Below are positions 1 through 8,753 of a stretch of 64,000 nucleotides of DNA, piece by piece. Source of the DNA: Streptomyces uncialis (GTDB taxonomy: Bacteria; Actinomycetota; Actinomycetes; Streptomycetales; Streptomycetaceae); the NCBI RefSeq assembly GCF_036250755.1, contig NZ_CP109583.1, positions 6,611,501 to 6,675,500 on the forward strand, given 5' to 3'. Within the stretch, counting starts at the first letter, position 1. The number at the start of each line of letters is the position of its first letter. A program made the translations under genes and the position numbers. The notes beneath the pieces were generated by a model that did no database searches, was not told the origin of the DNA, and saw only the letters and a list, made by a program, of their open reading frames with translations.

Positions 1-33
1 CGCCGGGTGGCGGCAGGCTTGCCAGGCCTGCGA

Positions 34-282
34 TCAGGCCTGGTTCTTCAGGATGTACGCGGTCGCGTCACCGACCGTCTTGAGGTTCTTGACGTCCTCG
101 TCCGGGATCTTCACCTCGAAACGCTCCTCGGCCGCGACGACGACCTCGACCATCGACAGCGAGTCGACGTCCAGGTCATCGGTGAAGGACTTGTCCAACT
201 GGACGTCCTCGGCGGGGATGCCGGCGATCTCGTTCACGATCTCTGCGAGACCCGCGACGATCTCTTCCTGAGTGGCGGCCAT
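34..282 (-). CDS. acpP: Acyl carrier protein of fatty acid synthesis
   Basis: 82-residue cytoplasmic acyl carrier protein that shuttles acyl chains between enzymes of type II fatty acid synthesis. Ser41 in the DSL motif (residues 40-42, context DLDVDSLSMVEV) is the predicted 4'-phosphopantetheine site. Length and strong acidity match the family. The start is fixed by AAGGAG about 8 nt upstream. It is third in the minus-strand order fabD-fabH-acpP; in Streptomyces fabF normally follows and would lie just left of base 1. A 75-nt gap separates it from fabH, so it is probably co-transcribed with it. Confidence 0.97.
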   Translation of the reverse strand: MAATQEEIVAGLAEIVNEIAGIPAEDVQLDKSFTDDLDVDSLSMVEVVVAAEERFEVKIPDEDVKNLKTVGDATAYILKNQA

Positions 283-357
283 TTCGGCGCTCCTTCTTGT
301 CCTGTCCAGAGGGTGTGCTCAGCAGTTTCCGTACGGACCGTAGATCCGCACGACTGC

Positions 358-1359
358 CTAGGGGAGGGTAACGACCGTGGCGGCGTACACGAGACCCGCC
401 CCGAATCCGATCACGAGCGCGGTGTCGCCGCTCTTCGCCTCACCGGTCGCCAGAAGCCGCTCCATTGCGAGCGGGATCGAGGCGGCCGACGTGTTGCCGG
501 TGGTTTCCACATCACGGGCGACCGTCACATGCTCCGGCAGCTTCAGTGTCTTCACCATCGAATCGATGATCCGCATATTGGCCTGGTGCGGAATGAAGAC
601 GTCCAGGTCGTCCGCGCTGATCCCGGCCGCGTCCAGCGCCTGCTGGGCGACCTTCGCCATCTCGAACACGGCCCAGCGGAACACCGCTTGGCCCTCCTGC
701 GTGATCGCGGGAAACTTCTCGACCGTGCCGTCCCGGTAGTCCGTCCACGGCACCGTCTGCTTGATGGTCTCCGACTTGTCGCCCTCGGAGCCCCACACGG
801 TCGGCCCGATCGCCGGCTCCGCCGACGGACCCACGACCACCGCGCCCGCGCCGTCCCCGAACAGGAACGCCGTCGCACGGTCCGTGAGGTCCGTCAGATC
901 GCTCAGCCGCTCCACACCGATCACCAGCACGTACTCCGCGCTGCCGTCGACGACCATGCCACGCGCCAGCGTCAGCCCGTAGCCGAAACCCGCGCAGCCC
1001 GCCGAGATGTCGAACGCGGCGGCCTTACGGGTACCGATCCGGTCCGCGATCTCCGTCGCCACCGCCGGGGTCTGCTTGAAGTGCGACACCGTCGACACGA
1101 CGACCGCGCCGATCTGCTCCGGGGTGATCCCCGCGTCGGCGATCGCCTTCCCCGACGCCTCCAGCGACATCTCCGTCACGGTCTCCTGGTCGTTCGCCCA
1201 GTGCCGGGTGGCGATCCCGGACCGCGAACGAATCCACTCGTCGGACGAGTCGATCGTCTCCAGGATCACCTCGTTCGGGACGACCCGTGTCGGACGGTAA
1301 CCGCCGACACCCAGGATGCGCGCGTACTGCGCACCCCTACCGGTCTTGATCTTCGCCAT
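358..1359 (-). CDS. fabH: Beta-ketoacyl-ACP synthase III
   Basis: 333-residue condensing enzyme that starts fatty acid synthesis by joining a short acyl-CoA primer (branched primers in Streptomyces) to malonyl-ACP. The catalytic triad is visible: Cys122 in SAGCAGFGYGL, His258 in IPHQANMRI and Asn289 in TTGNTSAAS. The length is normal. The start has GAAGGAGAG upstream, and the gene begins 25 nt after the fabD stop, which indicates an operon. FabH is the usual decision point for branched versus straight chains; the primer preference cannot be read from the sequence. Confidence 0.97.
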   Translation of the reverse strand: MAKIKTGRGAQYARILGVGGYRPTRVVPNEVILETIDSSDEWIRSRSGIATRHWANDQETVTEMSLEASGKAIADAGITPEQIGAVVVSTVSHFKQTPAVATEIADRIGTRKAAAFDISAGCAGFGYGLTLARGMVVDGSAEYVLVIGVERLSDLTDLTDRATAFLFGDGAGAVVVGPSAEPAIGPTVWGSEGDKSETIKQTVPWTDYRDGTVEKFPAITQEGQAVFRWAVFEMAKVAQQALDAAGISADDLDVFIPHQANMRIIDSMVKTLKLPEHVTVARDVETTGNTSAASIPLAMERLLATGEAKSGDTALVIGFGAGLVYAATVVTLP

Positions 1360-1384
1360 GCTCTCCGGACTCTCCTTCTCAGGC

Positions 1385-2365
1385 TCAGGCCGTCTGCCCG
1401 GCGTGCTCGGCGATCAGCGCCCGAGCGGCGTCGAGGTCGTCAGGGGTCTTCAGGGCCAGGGTCGGCACACCCGGCAGCGCGCGCTTGGCGAGACCCGTCA
1501 GGGTCCCACCCGGGCACACCTCCACCAGCGCCGTCGCCCCCAGCTCCTTGAACGTCTCCATGCACAGGTCCCAGCGCACCGGGTTCGCGACCTGCCCGAC
1601 CAGCCGGTCCAGCACCTCGCCGCCCGACGCGACCGCACGGCCGTCCTTGTTCGACACGTACGCCACCGCGGGATCCAGCGGAGCCAGCTTCCCGGCCGCT
1701 TCCCGCAGCACGTCCACCGCCGGGGCCATGTGCCTGGTGTGGAACGCGCCCGCCACCTTCAGCGGCACCACCCTGCGCACCCCCTCCGGCTTGTCCTCCG
1801 CCAGCGCGGCCAGCTCCGCGGCGGTACCCGCCGCCACTATCTGACCCGCGCCGTTCACGTTCGCCGCGGTCAGCCCCAGCTTCTCCAGATACGGCAGCAC
1901 GACCTCCGGGTCACCGCCCAGCAGCGCCGCCATACCCGTCTCGGTGGCCGCGGCGGCCTCCGCCATCCCCAGCCCACGGGTACGCACCAGCCGCAGCGCC
2001 TCCGTCGGGGACAGCACCCCGGCGAACGCGGCGGCGGTGATCTCCCCGACCGAGTGACCCGCGACGACATCCGCCGACAGCCCCGCGAGCGGCGTGGCGG
2101 CCGTACGGTCGGCGGCATCCACCGGGTCCGCACCGGTCAGCGCCGCCGCGGACAGGATTCCGGCCGCCACCAGCAGCGGCTGCGCCACCGCGGTGTCACG
2201 GATCTCGTCCGCGTCGGCCCGCGTCCCGTAGTGGACGAGGTCGAGGCCGATGGCGGACGACCAGGACGCCACCCGGTCGGCGGCACCGGGCAGGTCGAGC
2301 CAAGGAGTCAGGAAGCCGGGCGTCTGCGCGCCTTGGCCGGGAGCGACGAGTACGAGCACACTCAC
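1385..2365 (-). CDS. fabD: Malonyl-CoA:ACP transacylase
   Basis: 326-residue enzyme that moves malonyl groups from CoA to ACP for chain extension. It shows GQGAQ at residues 10-14 and the nucleophile Ser105 in GHSVGE, with the partner His in GAFHTRHM. GTG start in an AAGAGAGAGT context. It is the first gene of the fabD-fabH-acpP operon, directly downstream of the regulator gene fasR. The 84-nt gap to fasR contains a palindrome overlapping a good -10 hexamer (TACAAT on the minus strand), so this is probably where the operon is controlled. Confidence 0.96.
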   Translation of the reverse strand: MSVLVLVAPGQGAQTPGFLTPWLDLPGAADRVASWSSAIGLDLVHYGTRADADEIRDTAVAQPLLVAAGILSAAALTGADPVDAADRTAATPLAGLSADVVAGHSVGEITAAAFAGVLSPTEALRLVRTRGLGMAEAAAATETGMAALLGGDPEVVLPYLEKLGLTAANVNGAGQIVAAGTAAELAALAEDKPEGVRRVVPLKVAGAFHTRHMAPAVDVLREAAGKLAPLDPAVAYVSNKDGRAVASGGEVLDRLVGQVANPVRWDLCMETFKELGATALVEVCPGGTLTGLAKRALPGVPTLALKTPDDLDAARALIAEHAGQTA

Positions 2366-2427
2366 ACTCTCTCTTGTCGACGGCGGAAGCCGCCCGTGGG
2401 GACAGGGACGAAGAACCGAGGGGGGAA

Positions 2428-2444
2428 TTGTAGGCCCCCTACAA
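2428..2444 (-). promoter_or_regulatory. Candidate FasR operator overlapping the fabD promoter
   Basis: TTGTAGG-CCC-CCTACAA is a perfect dyad with 7-bp arms and a 3-bp centre. On the minus strand its right part reads CCTACAAT and contains a TACAAT -10 box. No good -35 box stands 16-18 bp upstream, as expected for an activator-dependent promoter. FasR is known in S. coelicolor as an activator of this operon; assigning this exact site to it is inference. Confidence 0.5.
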
Positions 2445-2449
2445 GGCGC

Positions 2450-4501
2450 CTACGTCGGAACGTCACCGTCGGCCAGCCGGCCGAGGATCAGGGCGATCCG
2501 CAGAGTGAACGCCGACCGTACGTCGGAGGGTGACCATCCGGTGACATCAGTCACACGTCGAAGCCGGTAGCGCACGGTGTTGGGATGCACGAACAGCATC
2601 CGCGCCGCCCCCTCCAGACTGCTCGCCTGCTCCAGATAGACACTCAGCGTCTCCAGCAGCGCCGAGCCCGCCTCCTCCAGCGGTCTGTAGATCTCCTCCA
2701 CCAACTGCTCGCGTGCTGCAGGGTCCGACGCGATCGCGCGCTCCGGCAGCAGATCGTCCGCCAGCACCGGGCGCGGCGCGTCCTGCCACGCCCCGCACGC
2801 CTTCAGTCCCGCGGCCGCCGCCTGCGCCGACCGCGTCGCCGCCAGCAGGTCCGGGACGATCGGCCCCGCCACCACGGGCCCCTGCGCGTACGGCCCGATC
2901 AGGGCCTTCGCCACCTGCAACGGATTGTCGCTGCCGCCCGCGATCACCACGAGCCGGTCACCGAGGACCCCCGTCAGCACCTGGAGCTTCGCGTGCCGCG
3001 CGGCCCGGCGGATCGCCTCCACCGTCAGCTCGCTGTCCCCGTCCGGCGCGGTCCCCAGGACCACGCACACATGCTCGGGGGAGTTCCAGCCCAGCGCGGC
3101 GGCCCGGCTCACCGCGCCCTCGTCCGCCTCGCCCGACAGCACCGCGTTGACGACCAGGGACTCCAGCCGGGCGTCCCACGCGCCCCGCGCCTCCGCCGCC
3201 TGCGCGTACACCTGCGCCGTCGCGAACGCGATCTCCCGCGCGTAGACCAGCAGCGCCTCCCGCAGCACCGACTCGTCGCCCGGCGCCGCGACCTCGTCGA
3301 TCGCGGACTCCATCACCTCGATCGTCGTCCGCACCATCTCCACGGTCTGGCGCAGCGTGATCGCCCGCGTCAGCTCGCGCGGCGCCGTCCCGAACACATC
3401 CGTCGAGATCGCCTGCGGCGCGTTCGGCCGCCGGAACCACTCGGTGAACGCGGCGATACCGGCCTGCGCCACCAGCCCGATCCAGGAACGGTTCTCCGGC
3501 GGCATCGCCCGGTACCAGGACAGCGTCTCGTCCATCCGCGCGATCGCCTGCGCGGCGAGACTGCCGGACGACTTCTCCAGCCTGCGCAGCGTCGCGGGGT
3601 GGGGGTGCGGCGGGGGAGGGTCCCCGGGGCCGGCCCCACGATGACCGTCGTCCCCGTCGTCGCCCCCACCGTTCCCGCCCCCACCCCGGCCGCCACCGGC
3701 CCTGCCGCCGCCACTGCCGCTGCCGCCCTGGCCTGAGCCGCCGGCGGTACGGGACGGGGCGGACCGGCGGGCCGGGTGCTGCGCGGACTCGGCGTCCTCA
3801 TGGCGCTCGGCGGCCCGCCGGTCAGCGGCATCCGAGGCGGCACCGTCGTCCGAGGCCCCACTGTCCGGAACGCTCATACCGGTGAGGTCGGTGAGGTCGG
3901 TGAGGTCGGCGGGTTGTGTGGGTCCGGCAGGTCCGGTGGGTTCCGTGGGGCGGGTGGCTCCGGCGGGGATCGGGGCGGGGTCGGCGGTGCGGACCGGGCG
4001 GGTGGTCGTGGACGCGCCGGACGCGCTCGGCGCACCGGATGCGTCACGCGCACCAGGCGCACCGGACGCACCGACCGCCGTGGCGACGGCGACGGGCCGC
4101 GACAGCCGAAGTGCCTGAGGTAGCCGGGGCGACCGGGACCCCTGGGAACCTTGGGACCCCTGGGGCCGCTCGACGTGCTGGGATCGCTGGACGTGCTGGG
4201 CTCGACGGCCCCGTTCGGCCCGGGTGGGGGACGGCTCGTGGGGCGGCGGACCCACGGTGGCCCGGGAGCCCGCCGGACGCCCACCGGACCTGGGCGGGTC
4301 CCCGTACTCGCAGGAATCGGGGTGCACACCGCGCGGGGTCCCCCCGGAGCGCGGCGGCCCCGCGGAACGCCTCACGACGGACGTACCGGGGTCCGGCACA
4401 CGTGGTCCGCCTGGGTCCGCGGCCCGTGATGAACCGGAGGCGGGGCCGCGCGATGCGCCGTGGGCTGCGGGATCGGTCTTGCCGACGTCGGGTTCGGGCA
4501 C
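2450..4501 (-). CDS. fasR: PucR-family regulator FasR with expanded low-complexity N-terminus
   Basis: The C-terminal half (about residue 300 to 683, from HPATLRRLEKSSG) is a PucR/CdaR-type regulator ending in a helix-turn-helix of the HTH_30 kind (HPNTVRYRLRRVTDVTG). Its place directly upstream of fabD identifies it as FasR, activator of the fab operon. The open frame continues to a GTG at 4501 (MPEPD...), giving 683 residues against roughly 400 usual. The extra ~280 residues are Pro/Ser/Gly/Thr-rich with short repeats (LTDLTDLTG; glycine runs). No start has a convincing ribosome site. An ATG at 3877 (475 residues) is the main alternative. The C-terminal identity is firm; the true N-terminus is not. 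Confidence 0.85.
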   Translation of the reverse strand: MPEPDVGKTDPAAHGASRGPASGSSRAADPGGPRVPDPGTSVVRRSAGPPRSGGTPRGVHPDSCEYGDPPRSGGRPAGSRATVGPPPHEPSPTRAERGRRAQHVQRSQHVERPQGSQGSQGSRSPRLPQALRLSRPVAVATAVGASGAPGARDASGAPSASGASTTTRPVRTADPAPIPAGATRPTEPTGPAGPTQPADLTDLTDLTGMSVPDSGASDDGAASDAADRRAAERHEDAESAQHPARRSAPSRTAGGSGQGGSGSGGGRAGGGRGGGGNGGGDDGDDGHRGAGPGDPPPPHPHPATLRRLEKSSGSLAAQAIARMDETLSWYRAMPPENRSWIGLVAQAGIAAFTEWFRRPNAPQAISTDVFGTAPRELTRAITLRQTVEMVRTTIEVMESAIDEVAAPGDESVLREALLVYAREIAFATAQVYAQAAEARGAWDARLESLVVNAVLSGEADEGAVSRAAALGWNSPEHVCVVLGTAPDGDSELTVEAIRRAARHAKLQVLTGVLGDRLVVIAGGSDNPLQVAKALIGPYAQGPVVAGPIVPDLLAATRSAQAAAAGLKACGAWQDAPRPVLADDLLPERAIASDPAAREQLVEEIYRPLEEAGSALLETLSVYLEQASSLEGAARMLFVHPNTVRYRLRRVTDVTGWSPSDVRSAFTLRIALILGRLADGDVPT

Positions 4502-5060
4502 GATGACAAGACTGCCTTATCGGGACGGCCAAACGTATCCCCGGGGGCGACGACGGCCCGGGAACGGCACAGCCGGCGGACCCGCCGCCCCGACACCCGC
4601 CCCTCCCCAAGCACGCGCCCGGCCCCGACACTCCAGTCACCGCCACTCCCGCCCCCGCACGGGCAACACCCGCCCGCCCCACCGAATTCACGCACAGCCC
4701 GGCGCCGCCTGGACCGCCCGCACGGCCTGGGGCGCCCGCACGGCCTGGACCGCCCGCACGGCCTGGACCGCCCGCACGGCCTGGACCGCCCGGACTGCCC
4801 TGGGGCGCCCGCACAGCTCGCGTAGTCGGACCGCCCGGACCAGCCCGGACCGCCCGCACAGCCCGACCCGTCTGGACCGCCCGCAGGGCCTGGGGCGCCC
4901 GGACCGCCCGGACCGCCTGAGGTACCCGCAAAGCTCGCACCGCCCGGCCCGCCCGAGGCGCCCGCCCCCCTCAGCCTCGGGCCGTTGACCCGCCCGCTGC
5001 TTCGGCCCATGGACCCGGGCCGTCCGCCCGCCGTGATCCACCGACGGCTACCGTGGGGCC
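4502..5060. other. Low-complexity intergenic region, fasR to pirin
   Basis: 559 bp between divergent genes. Long open frames exist on both strands, but their products are simple Arg/Ala/Pro/Gly repeats generated by the tandem repeat at 4707-4920, so I call no gene. No clear promoter was recognised for either neighbour. Confidence 0.6.
4707..4920. repeat. 18-bp tandem repeat, partly degenerate
   Basis: The unit GCCTGGACCGCCCGCACG repeats about five times nearly perfectly from 4707 to 4796 (variants GGGG for GACC), then decays into related CCCGGACCGC blocks to about 4920. The 18-bp period keeps reading frames open on both strands, which explains the spurious long open frames here. Confidence 0.85.
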
Positions 5061-5828
5061 GTGACGGATGTGCGCCGCGCCGCTGAGCGCTACCCCGGAG
5101 GCGACCCCGAGGCCGGGATCACCACCCGGCACGCCTTCTCCTTCGGCTCCCACTACGACCCCGACAACCTCCGGTTCGGCGCGGTCATCGCCTGCAACGA
5201 GGAACGCCTCGCCCCGGGCGCCGGTTTCGACGAGCACCCGCACAGCCATACCGAGATCATCACGTGGGTCGTCGAGGGCGAGCTCACCCACCGCGACTCC
5301 GCCGGCCACACCAGCGTGGTGCGCCCCGGCGACGTCCAGCGCCTCAGCGCCGCGACCGGTGTCCATCACGTCGAACGCAACGACGGCCCCACCCCGCTGA
5401 CCTTCGTCCAGATGTGGCTGGCCCCGCTGAACCCGGGCGGCGAGCCCCGCTACGAGGTCGTCCGCGGTATCGCCGACTCCACCCCGTACGCCGTCCCCGA
5501 GGCCGGGGCCGTACTCCATGTGCGCCGTCTCGCCCCGGCCCAACGCACCGCCGTCCCGGACGCCGCCCAGGTGTACATCCACGTCGTCCGCGGAGACCTC
5601 CGGCTGCACCCGACGGACCGCCCCGCACCCGGCGGCATCCCCCACGACCCCCCACATGGCGGGGAGTCCGACACGTCACGCAACGGGGAACCCGACACCC
5701 CCGGACCCGACACCCGCCTCGCCCCCGGTGACGCGGCCCGTCTCACCGACCCGAAGGGCCTGGAGCTCACCGCGACCTCCGCGGCCGAGATCCTCCTCTG
5801 GGAAATGAGCCCCAGCCCACCCCGCTGA
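5061..5828 (+). CDS. Pirin-family cupin protein
   Basis: 255-residue cytoplasmic bicupin of the pirin/YhhW group. The N-terminal cupin holds the metal-binding pattern HPHSHTEIITWVVEGE (His residues plus Glu) and a second His in GVHHVERN. Family members are iron-binding proteins, some with quercetin 2,3-dioxygenase activity; the substrate cannot be predicted. The C-terminal cupin carries an inserted Pro/Gly/Asp-rich stretch (about residues 190-225). GTG start; upstream GTGGGG is only a weak ribosome site. Monocistronic by position. Confidence 0.85.
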   Translation: MTDVRRAAERYPGGDPEAGITTRHAFSFGSHYDPDNLRFGAVIACNEERLAPGAGFDEHPHSHTEIITWVVEGELTHRDSAGHTSVVRPGDVQRLSAATGVHHVERNDGPTPLTFVQMWLAPLNPGGEPRYEVVRGIADSTPYAVPEAGAVLHVRRLAPAQRTAVPDAAQVYIHVVRGDLRLHPTDRPAPGGIPHDPPHGGESDTSRNGEPDTPGPDTRLAPGDAARLTDPKGLELTATSAAEILLWEMSPSPPR

Positions 5829-6146
5829 CCCCCACCAGCCCCCGGCCCGGCCCCGAGCGACGACACCCTCACCGTTCCGACGGCCCGCCCCCGGTGAGCC
5901 CCGACCGCACGGCCCGCGGACCCGCGCGGTACAGGCCGCGCATGACCAGACCAACGCGAACTCCTGCCGCGCATGCCACGCCAACGCACAGCCAGGCCAT
6001 GCACGCCACGCCGACGCGACACCCAACCGACTCCTGTGTCACGACGACTCTTGCTGTCACGACGACCTCTGTATCGCGACGACTCCGGGAACGCGTCACC
6101 CCACCCGTAGGCCGTCAGCGGCGAACGGCCCGCGCACCGGCCGCCC
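5829..6146. other. Gene-free spacer between convergent genes
   Basis: 318 bp between the stops of the pirin and the serine hydrolase. It contains irregular CGACGAC/CACGCC-type short repeats around 5940-6090. I see no coding signal and no convincing terminator. Confidence 0.5.
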
Positions 6147-6986
6147 TCACAACTCGGCGAGCACCGCGTCGGTCAGCTTCGGCCATACCTCGACCGCCCA
6201 CGGGCCGAACGCCCGGTCCGTGAGCGCGACGCACGCCGCTCCGGCACCCCGGCCGTCCGACCACCGCGCGTCCGGGTCGATCCACAGGAACGTACCCGTC
6301 TGCCCGAAGTGCCCGAACGTCCTCGGCGACGACGAACTCCCCGTCCAGTGCGGCGACTTGGCGTCCCTGATCTCGAACCCCAGCCCCCAGTCGTTCGGGT
6401 TCTGGTGACCGTACCCCGGCAGCACACCCTTGGTGCCCGGGAACTGCACCGTCATCGCCTCCGCCACCGTCCGCGGGTCGAGCAACCGGGGAGCCTGCAC
6501 CTCCGCGGCGAAGCGCACCAGGTCGTCGACCGTCGACACCCCGTCCTTGGCCGGGGAGGCGTTCCCGTCCAAGGACGTGTCCACCATCCCCAACGGCTCA
6601 AGCACCGCCTGCCGCAGATACTCCCCGAACGGGATCTCCGTCGCCTTCGCCACATGATCGGCGAGCACCTCGAACCCGGCGTTCGAGTACAGCCGCCGCC
6701 CCCCGGGCTCCGCCATCACCCTGTGCTCGTCGAACGCCAGCCCACTGGTGTGCGCCAGCAGATGCCGTACGGTCGCCCCCTCCGGCCCCGCCGCCTCGTC
6801 CAGCTCGACCGCGCCCTCCTCGTACGCCACCAGCACCGCGTACGCCGCCAGGGGTTTGGTCACCGAGGCCAACGCGAACCGTTGCCCGGTGGGCCCGAAC
6901 GCCCCCACCAACTCCCCGTCGGCCCGTACCACCGCACCAGCGGCAGCCGGAACCGGCCACCCTTCCATCAACCCGAGGCTCTGCAT
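6147..6986 (-). CDS. Serine hydrolase of the beta-lactamase/esterase family
   Basis: 279-residue class C beta-lactamase-like hydrolase. It has the SxxK motif Ser41-Val-Thr-Lys44, the Tyr100-Ser-Asn102 motif and HFGQTG near the C-terminus as the KTG equivalent. No signal peptide follows the chosen start (MQSLGL), so it is probably cytoplasmic and more likely an esterase or peptidase than an antibiotic-resistance enzyme. The open frame extends 100 codons upstream, but that part crosses the divergent MerR promoter and is low complexity, so I reject it. Confidence 0.85.
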   Translation of the reverse strand: MQSLGLMEGWPVPAAAGAVVRADGELVGAFGPTGQRFALASVTKPLAAYAVLVAYEEGAVELDEAAGPEGATVRHLLAHTSGLAFDEHRVMAEPGGRRLYSNAGFEVLADHVAKATEIPFGEYLRQAVLEPLGMVDTSLDGNASPAKDGVSTVDDLVRFAAEVQAPRLLDPRTVAEAMTVQFPGTKGVLPGYGHQNPNDWGLGFEIRDAKSPHWTGSSSSPRTFGHFGQTGTFLWIDPDARWSDGRGAGAACVALTDRAFGPWAVEVWPKLTDAVLAEL

Positions 6987-7054
6987 GCTCCCGACCCTAT
7001 CCACCCGCCAGGGAGGGGGCCCTCCCCCTCCCCTCCCACCCCGCCTAAACACGC

Positions 7055-7092
7055 TTGCCTGGAGTGCACTCCAAGGTCCTAGCGTGGCGGTC
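7055..7092 (+). promoter_or_regulatory. MerR-type promoter with 19-bp spacer, probably leaderless
   Basis: -35 TTGCCT at 7055-7060 and -10 TAGCGT at 7080-7085 are separated by 19 bp, the long spacer typical of promoters remodelled by MerR proteins. The spacer holds a dyad (GGAGTGCACTCC, 7061-7072). A start 7 nt after the -10 falls at the ATG at 7093, so the message is probably leaderless. Autoregulation by the downstream MerR protein is inferred. Confidence 0.75.
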
Positions 7093-7746
7093 ATGACGGT
7101 GATGGAAACGGTGACCCAGACCACGCCAGCCCCCACCCCGCTGACCCCCACCACGCCGACCCCGGGGGCCGGTCCGGACACCCGCTCCGGTCTCGCCCAC
7201 CCCACAAGCCCCACCGGCCCGCGTCCGGCCGACGCGCACGCCCCCGCCGAAACGACGTACCTGACTCCCAGGGACGGCGTCACCACCTCCGTCCCGGGCC
7301 CGGACCCCGGGGAGCCGGCTTGTGCCGCCGAGCCCTCCCCGTATCCGCGCCCCGAAGGGCAGGACCGCTACACGATCAGCGAGGTCGCGGCACACACCGG
7401 TCTCACCGCCCACACCCTGCGCTGGTACGAGCGGATCGGCCTGATGCCGCACATCGACCGCTCCCACACCGGTCAGCGCCGCTACCGCAACCGCGACCTC
7501 GACTGGCTCGACCTCGTAGGCAAGCTCCGGCTCACCGGGATGCCGGTCGCCGGCATGGTCCGCTTCGCCGAACTCGTCCGCGACGGTGACCACAACTTCC
7601 CCGAGCGGCAACGGCTCCTGGAAGCCACCCGCCGCGATGTGCTGACCCGGATCGCCGAGCTCCGCGACACGCTCGCCGTCCTGGACCACAAGATCGACTT
7701 CTATTCCACAGCCGCTTCCCCCTCCGAGAGGAACCTCACCCAATGA
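7093..7746 (+). CDS. MerR-family transcriptional regulator
   Basis: 217 residues. The winged helix-turn-helix (YTISEVAAHTGLTAHTLRWY onward, then GLMPHIDRSHTGQRRY) lies at about residues 94-165, followed by a coiled dimerisation helix. The first ~90 residues are a Pro/Thr-rich extension unusual for the family; the leaderless promoter supports the ATG at 7093 as the true start. No metal-binding cysteine cluster is visible at the C-terminus, so a small-molecule or redox signal is more likely than a heavy metal. It overlaps the aldo/keto reductase gene by 4 bp (ATGA), so the reductase is its likely target. Confidence 0.9.
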   Translation: MTVMETVTQTTPAPTPLTPTTPTPGAGPDTRSGLAHPTSPTGPRPADAHAPAETTYLTPRDGVTTSVPGPDPGEPACAAEPSPYPRPEGQDRYTISEVAAHTGLTAHTLRWYERIGLMPHIDRSHTGQRRYRNRDLDWLDLVGKLRLTGMPVAGMVRFAELVRDGDHNFPERQRLLEATRRDVLTRIAELRDTLAVLDHKIDFYSTAASPSERNLTQ

Positions 7747-8753
7747 CGCGTCTCACGACCACCCGCCTCGGCGCCGACGGACCCCAGGTCGGACTCCAAG
7801 GACTCGGCTGCATGGGCATGACCTTCGCCTACGGCCCCACCGACACCGACGAGGCCCGAGCCACCCTGGAACGCGCCCTCGAACTCGGCGTCACCCTGTA
7901 CGACACCGCCGACGTCTACGGCGCAGGCGACAACGAACGCTTCCTCGCCCCCTTCCTCCGGGCCCATCGCGACGAGATCGTCCTCGCCACGAAGTTCGCC
8001 CTGTCGATCGACCCCGACGACCCGACCAACCGCTCCATCAACAACGACCCCTCCTACATACGCTCCAGCGTCGACGCCAGCCTCCAGCGCCTCGGCATCG
8101 ACACCATCGACCTGTACTACATGCACCGTCGCGCACCCGGCGCGCCCATCGAGGAGACCGTCGGCGCCATGGCCGAGCTGGTCCAGGCCGGCAAGGTCAA
8201 GCATCTGGGCCTCAGCGAGGTCACCGGCCAGGAACTGCGCACCGCTCACGCCGTCCACCCGATCGCCGCCGTCCAGTCCGAGTGGTCCCTCTTCAGCCGG
8301 GACATCGAACGGGGCGTCGTCCCCACCGCCGCCGAACTCGGCATCGCCCTCGTGCCCTACTCCCCGCTCGGCCGCGGCTTCCTCACCGGGTCCTTCGTCA
8401 GCGCCGACAAGGAACTCACCGCCGACGACTTCCGCCGTGAACTGCCCCGCTTCACCGGCACCAACGCCACCGCCAACGCCTCCCTCCTCACCCCCATCCG
8501 TACGGTCGCCGCCGCTCACCACGCCACCCTCGGCCAGGTCGCCCTCGCCTGGGTGCACCAGCAGGCCGACATCCACGGCCTGTCCGTGATCCCCATCCCC
8601 GGCACCCGCAGCCGCAGCCGTGTCGAGGAGAACACCGCCGCCATCCGTATCTCGCTCAGCGACGAGGAACTGTCCCTCCTCGACCCCCTCGCCGCCCAGG
8701 TCTCCGGCGAGCGCTACGCCGACATGACCTTCACCTCGGCGGGCCGCGAGTAA
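7743..8753 (+). CDS. Aldo/keto reductase
   Basis: 336-residue NADPH-dependent oxidoreductase with a TIM-barrel fold. The catalytic tetrad is complete: Asp54 and Tyr59 (YDTADVYG), Lys84 (LATKF) and His128 (YYMHR). It resembles the AKR11/13-type general stress reductases that reduce aldehydes or ketones. Translation is coupled to the MerR gene through an ATGA overlap, which suggests induction by a reactive carbonyl or xenobiotic sensed by that regulator. The exact substrate is unknown. Confidence 0.92.
   Translation: MTRLTTTRLGADGPQVGLQGLGCMGMTFAYGPTDTDEARATLERALELGVTLYDTADVYGAGDNERFLAPFLRAHRDEIVLATKFALSIDPDDPTNRSINNDPSYIRSSVDASLQRLGIDTIDLYYMHRRAPGAPIEETVGAMAELVQAGKVKHLGLSEVTGQELRTAHAVHPIAAVQSEWSLFSRDIERGVVPTAAELGIALVPYSPLGRGFLTGSFVSADKELTADDFRRELPRFTGTNATANASLLTPIRTVAAAHHATLGQVALAWVHQQADIHGLSVIPIPGTRSRSRVEENTAAIRISLSDEELSLLDPLAAQVSGERYADMTFTSAGRE

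Noticed and set aside
7..1551. Long plus-strand open frame over acpP-fabH
   Set aside because: Arg/His-rich antisense product of known genes, without domain or ribosome site.
4044..5041. Gly/Arg/Ala-rich open frames between fasR and pirin
   Set aside because: Created by the 18-bp tandem repeat; both strands are equally open and no start signal exists.
6147..6986. Antibiotic-resistance beta-lactamase
   Set aside because: Motifs fit the broad serine hydrolase family, but there is no signal peptide and class C core features are not specific; esterase or peptidase is at least as likely.
6987..7286. 100-codon N-terminal extension of the serine hydrolase
   Set aside because: It would cross the MerR promoter and the MerR coding start, and is low complexity; the family core begins at the chosen ATG.
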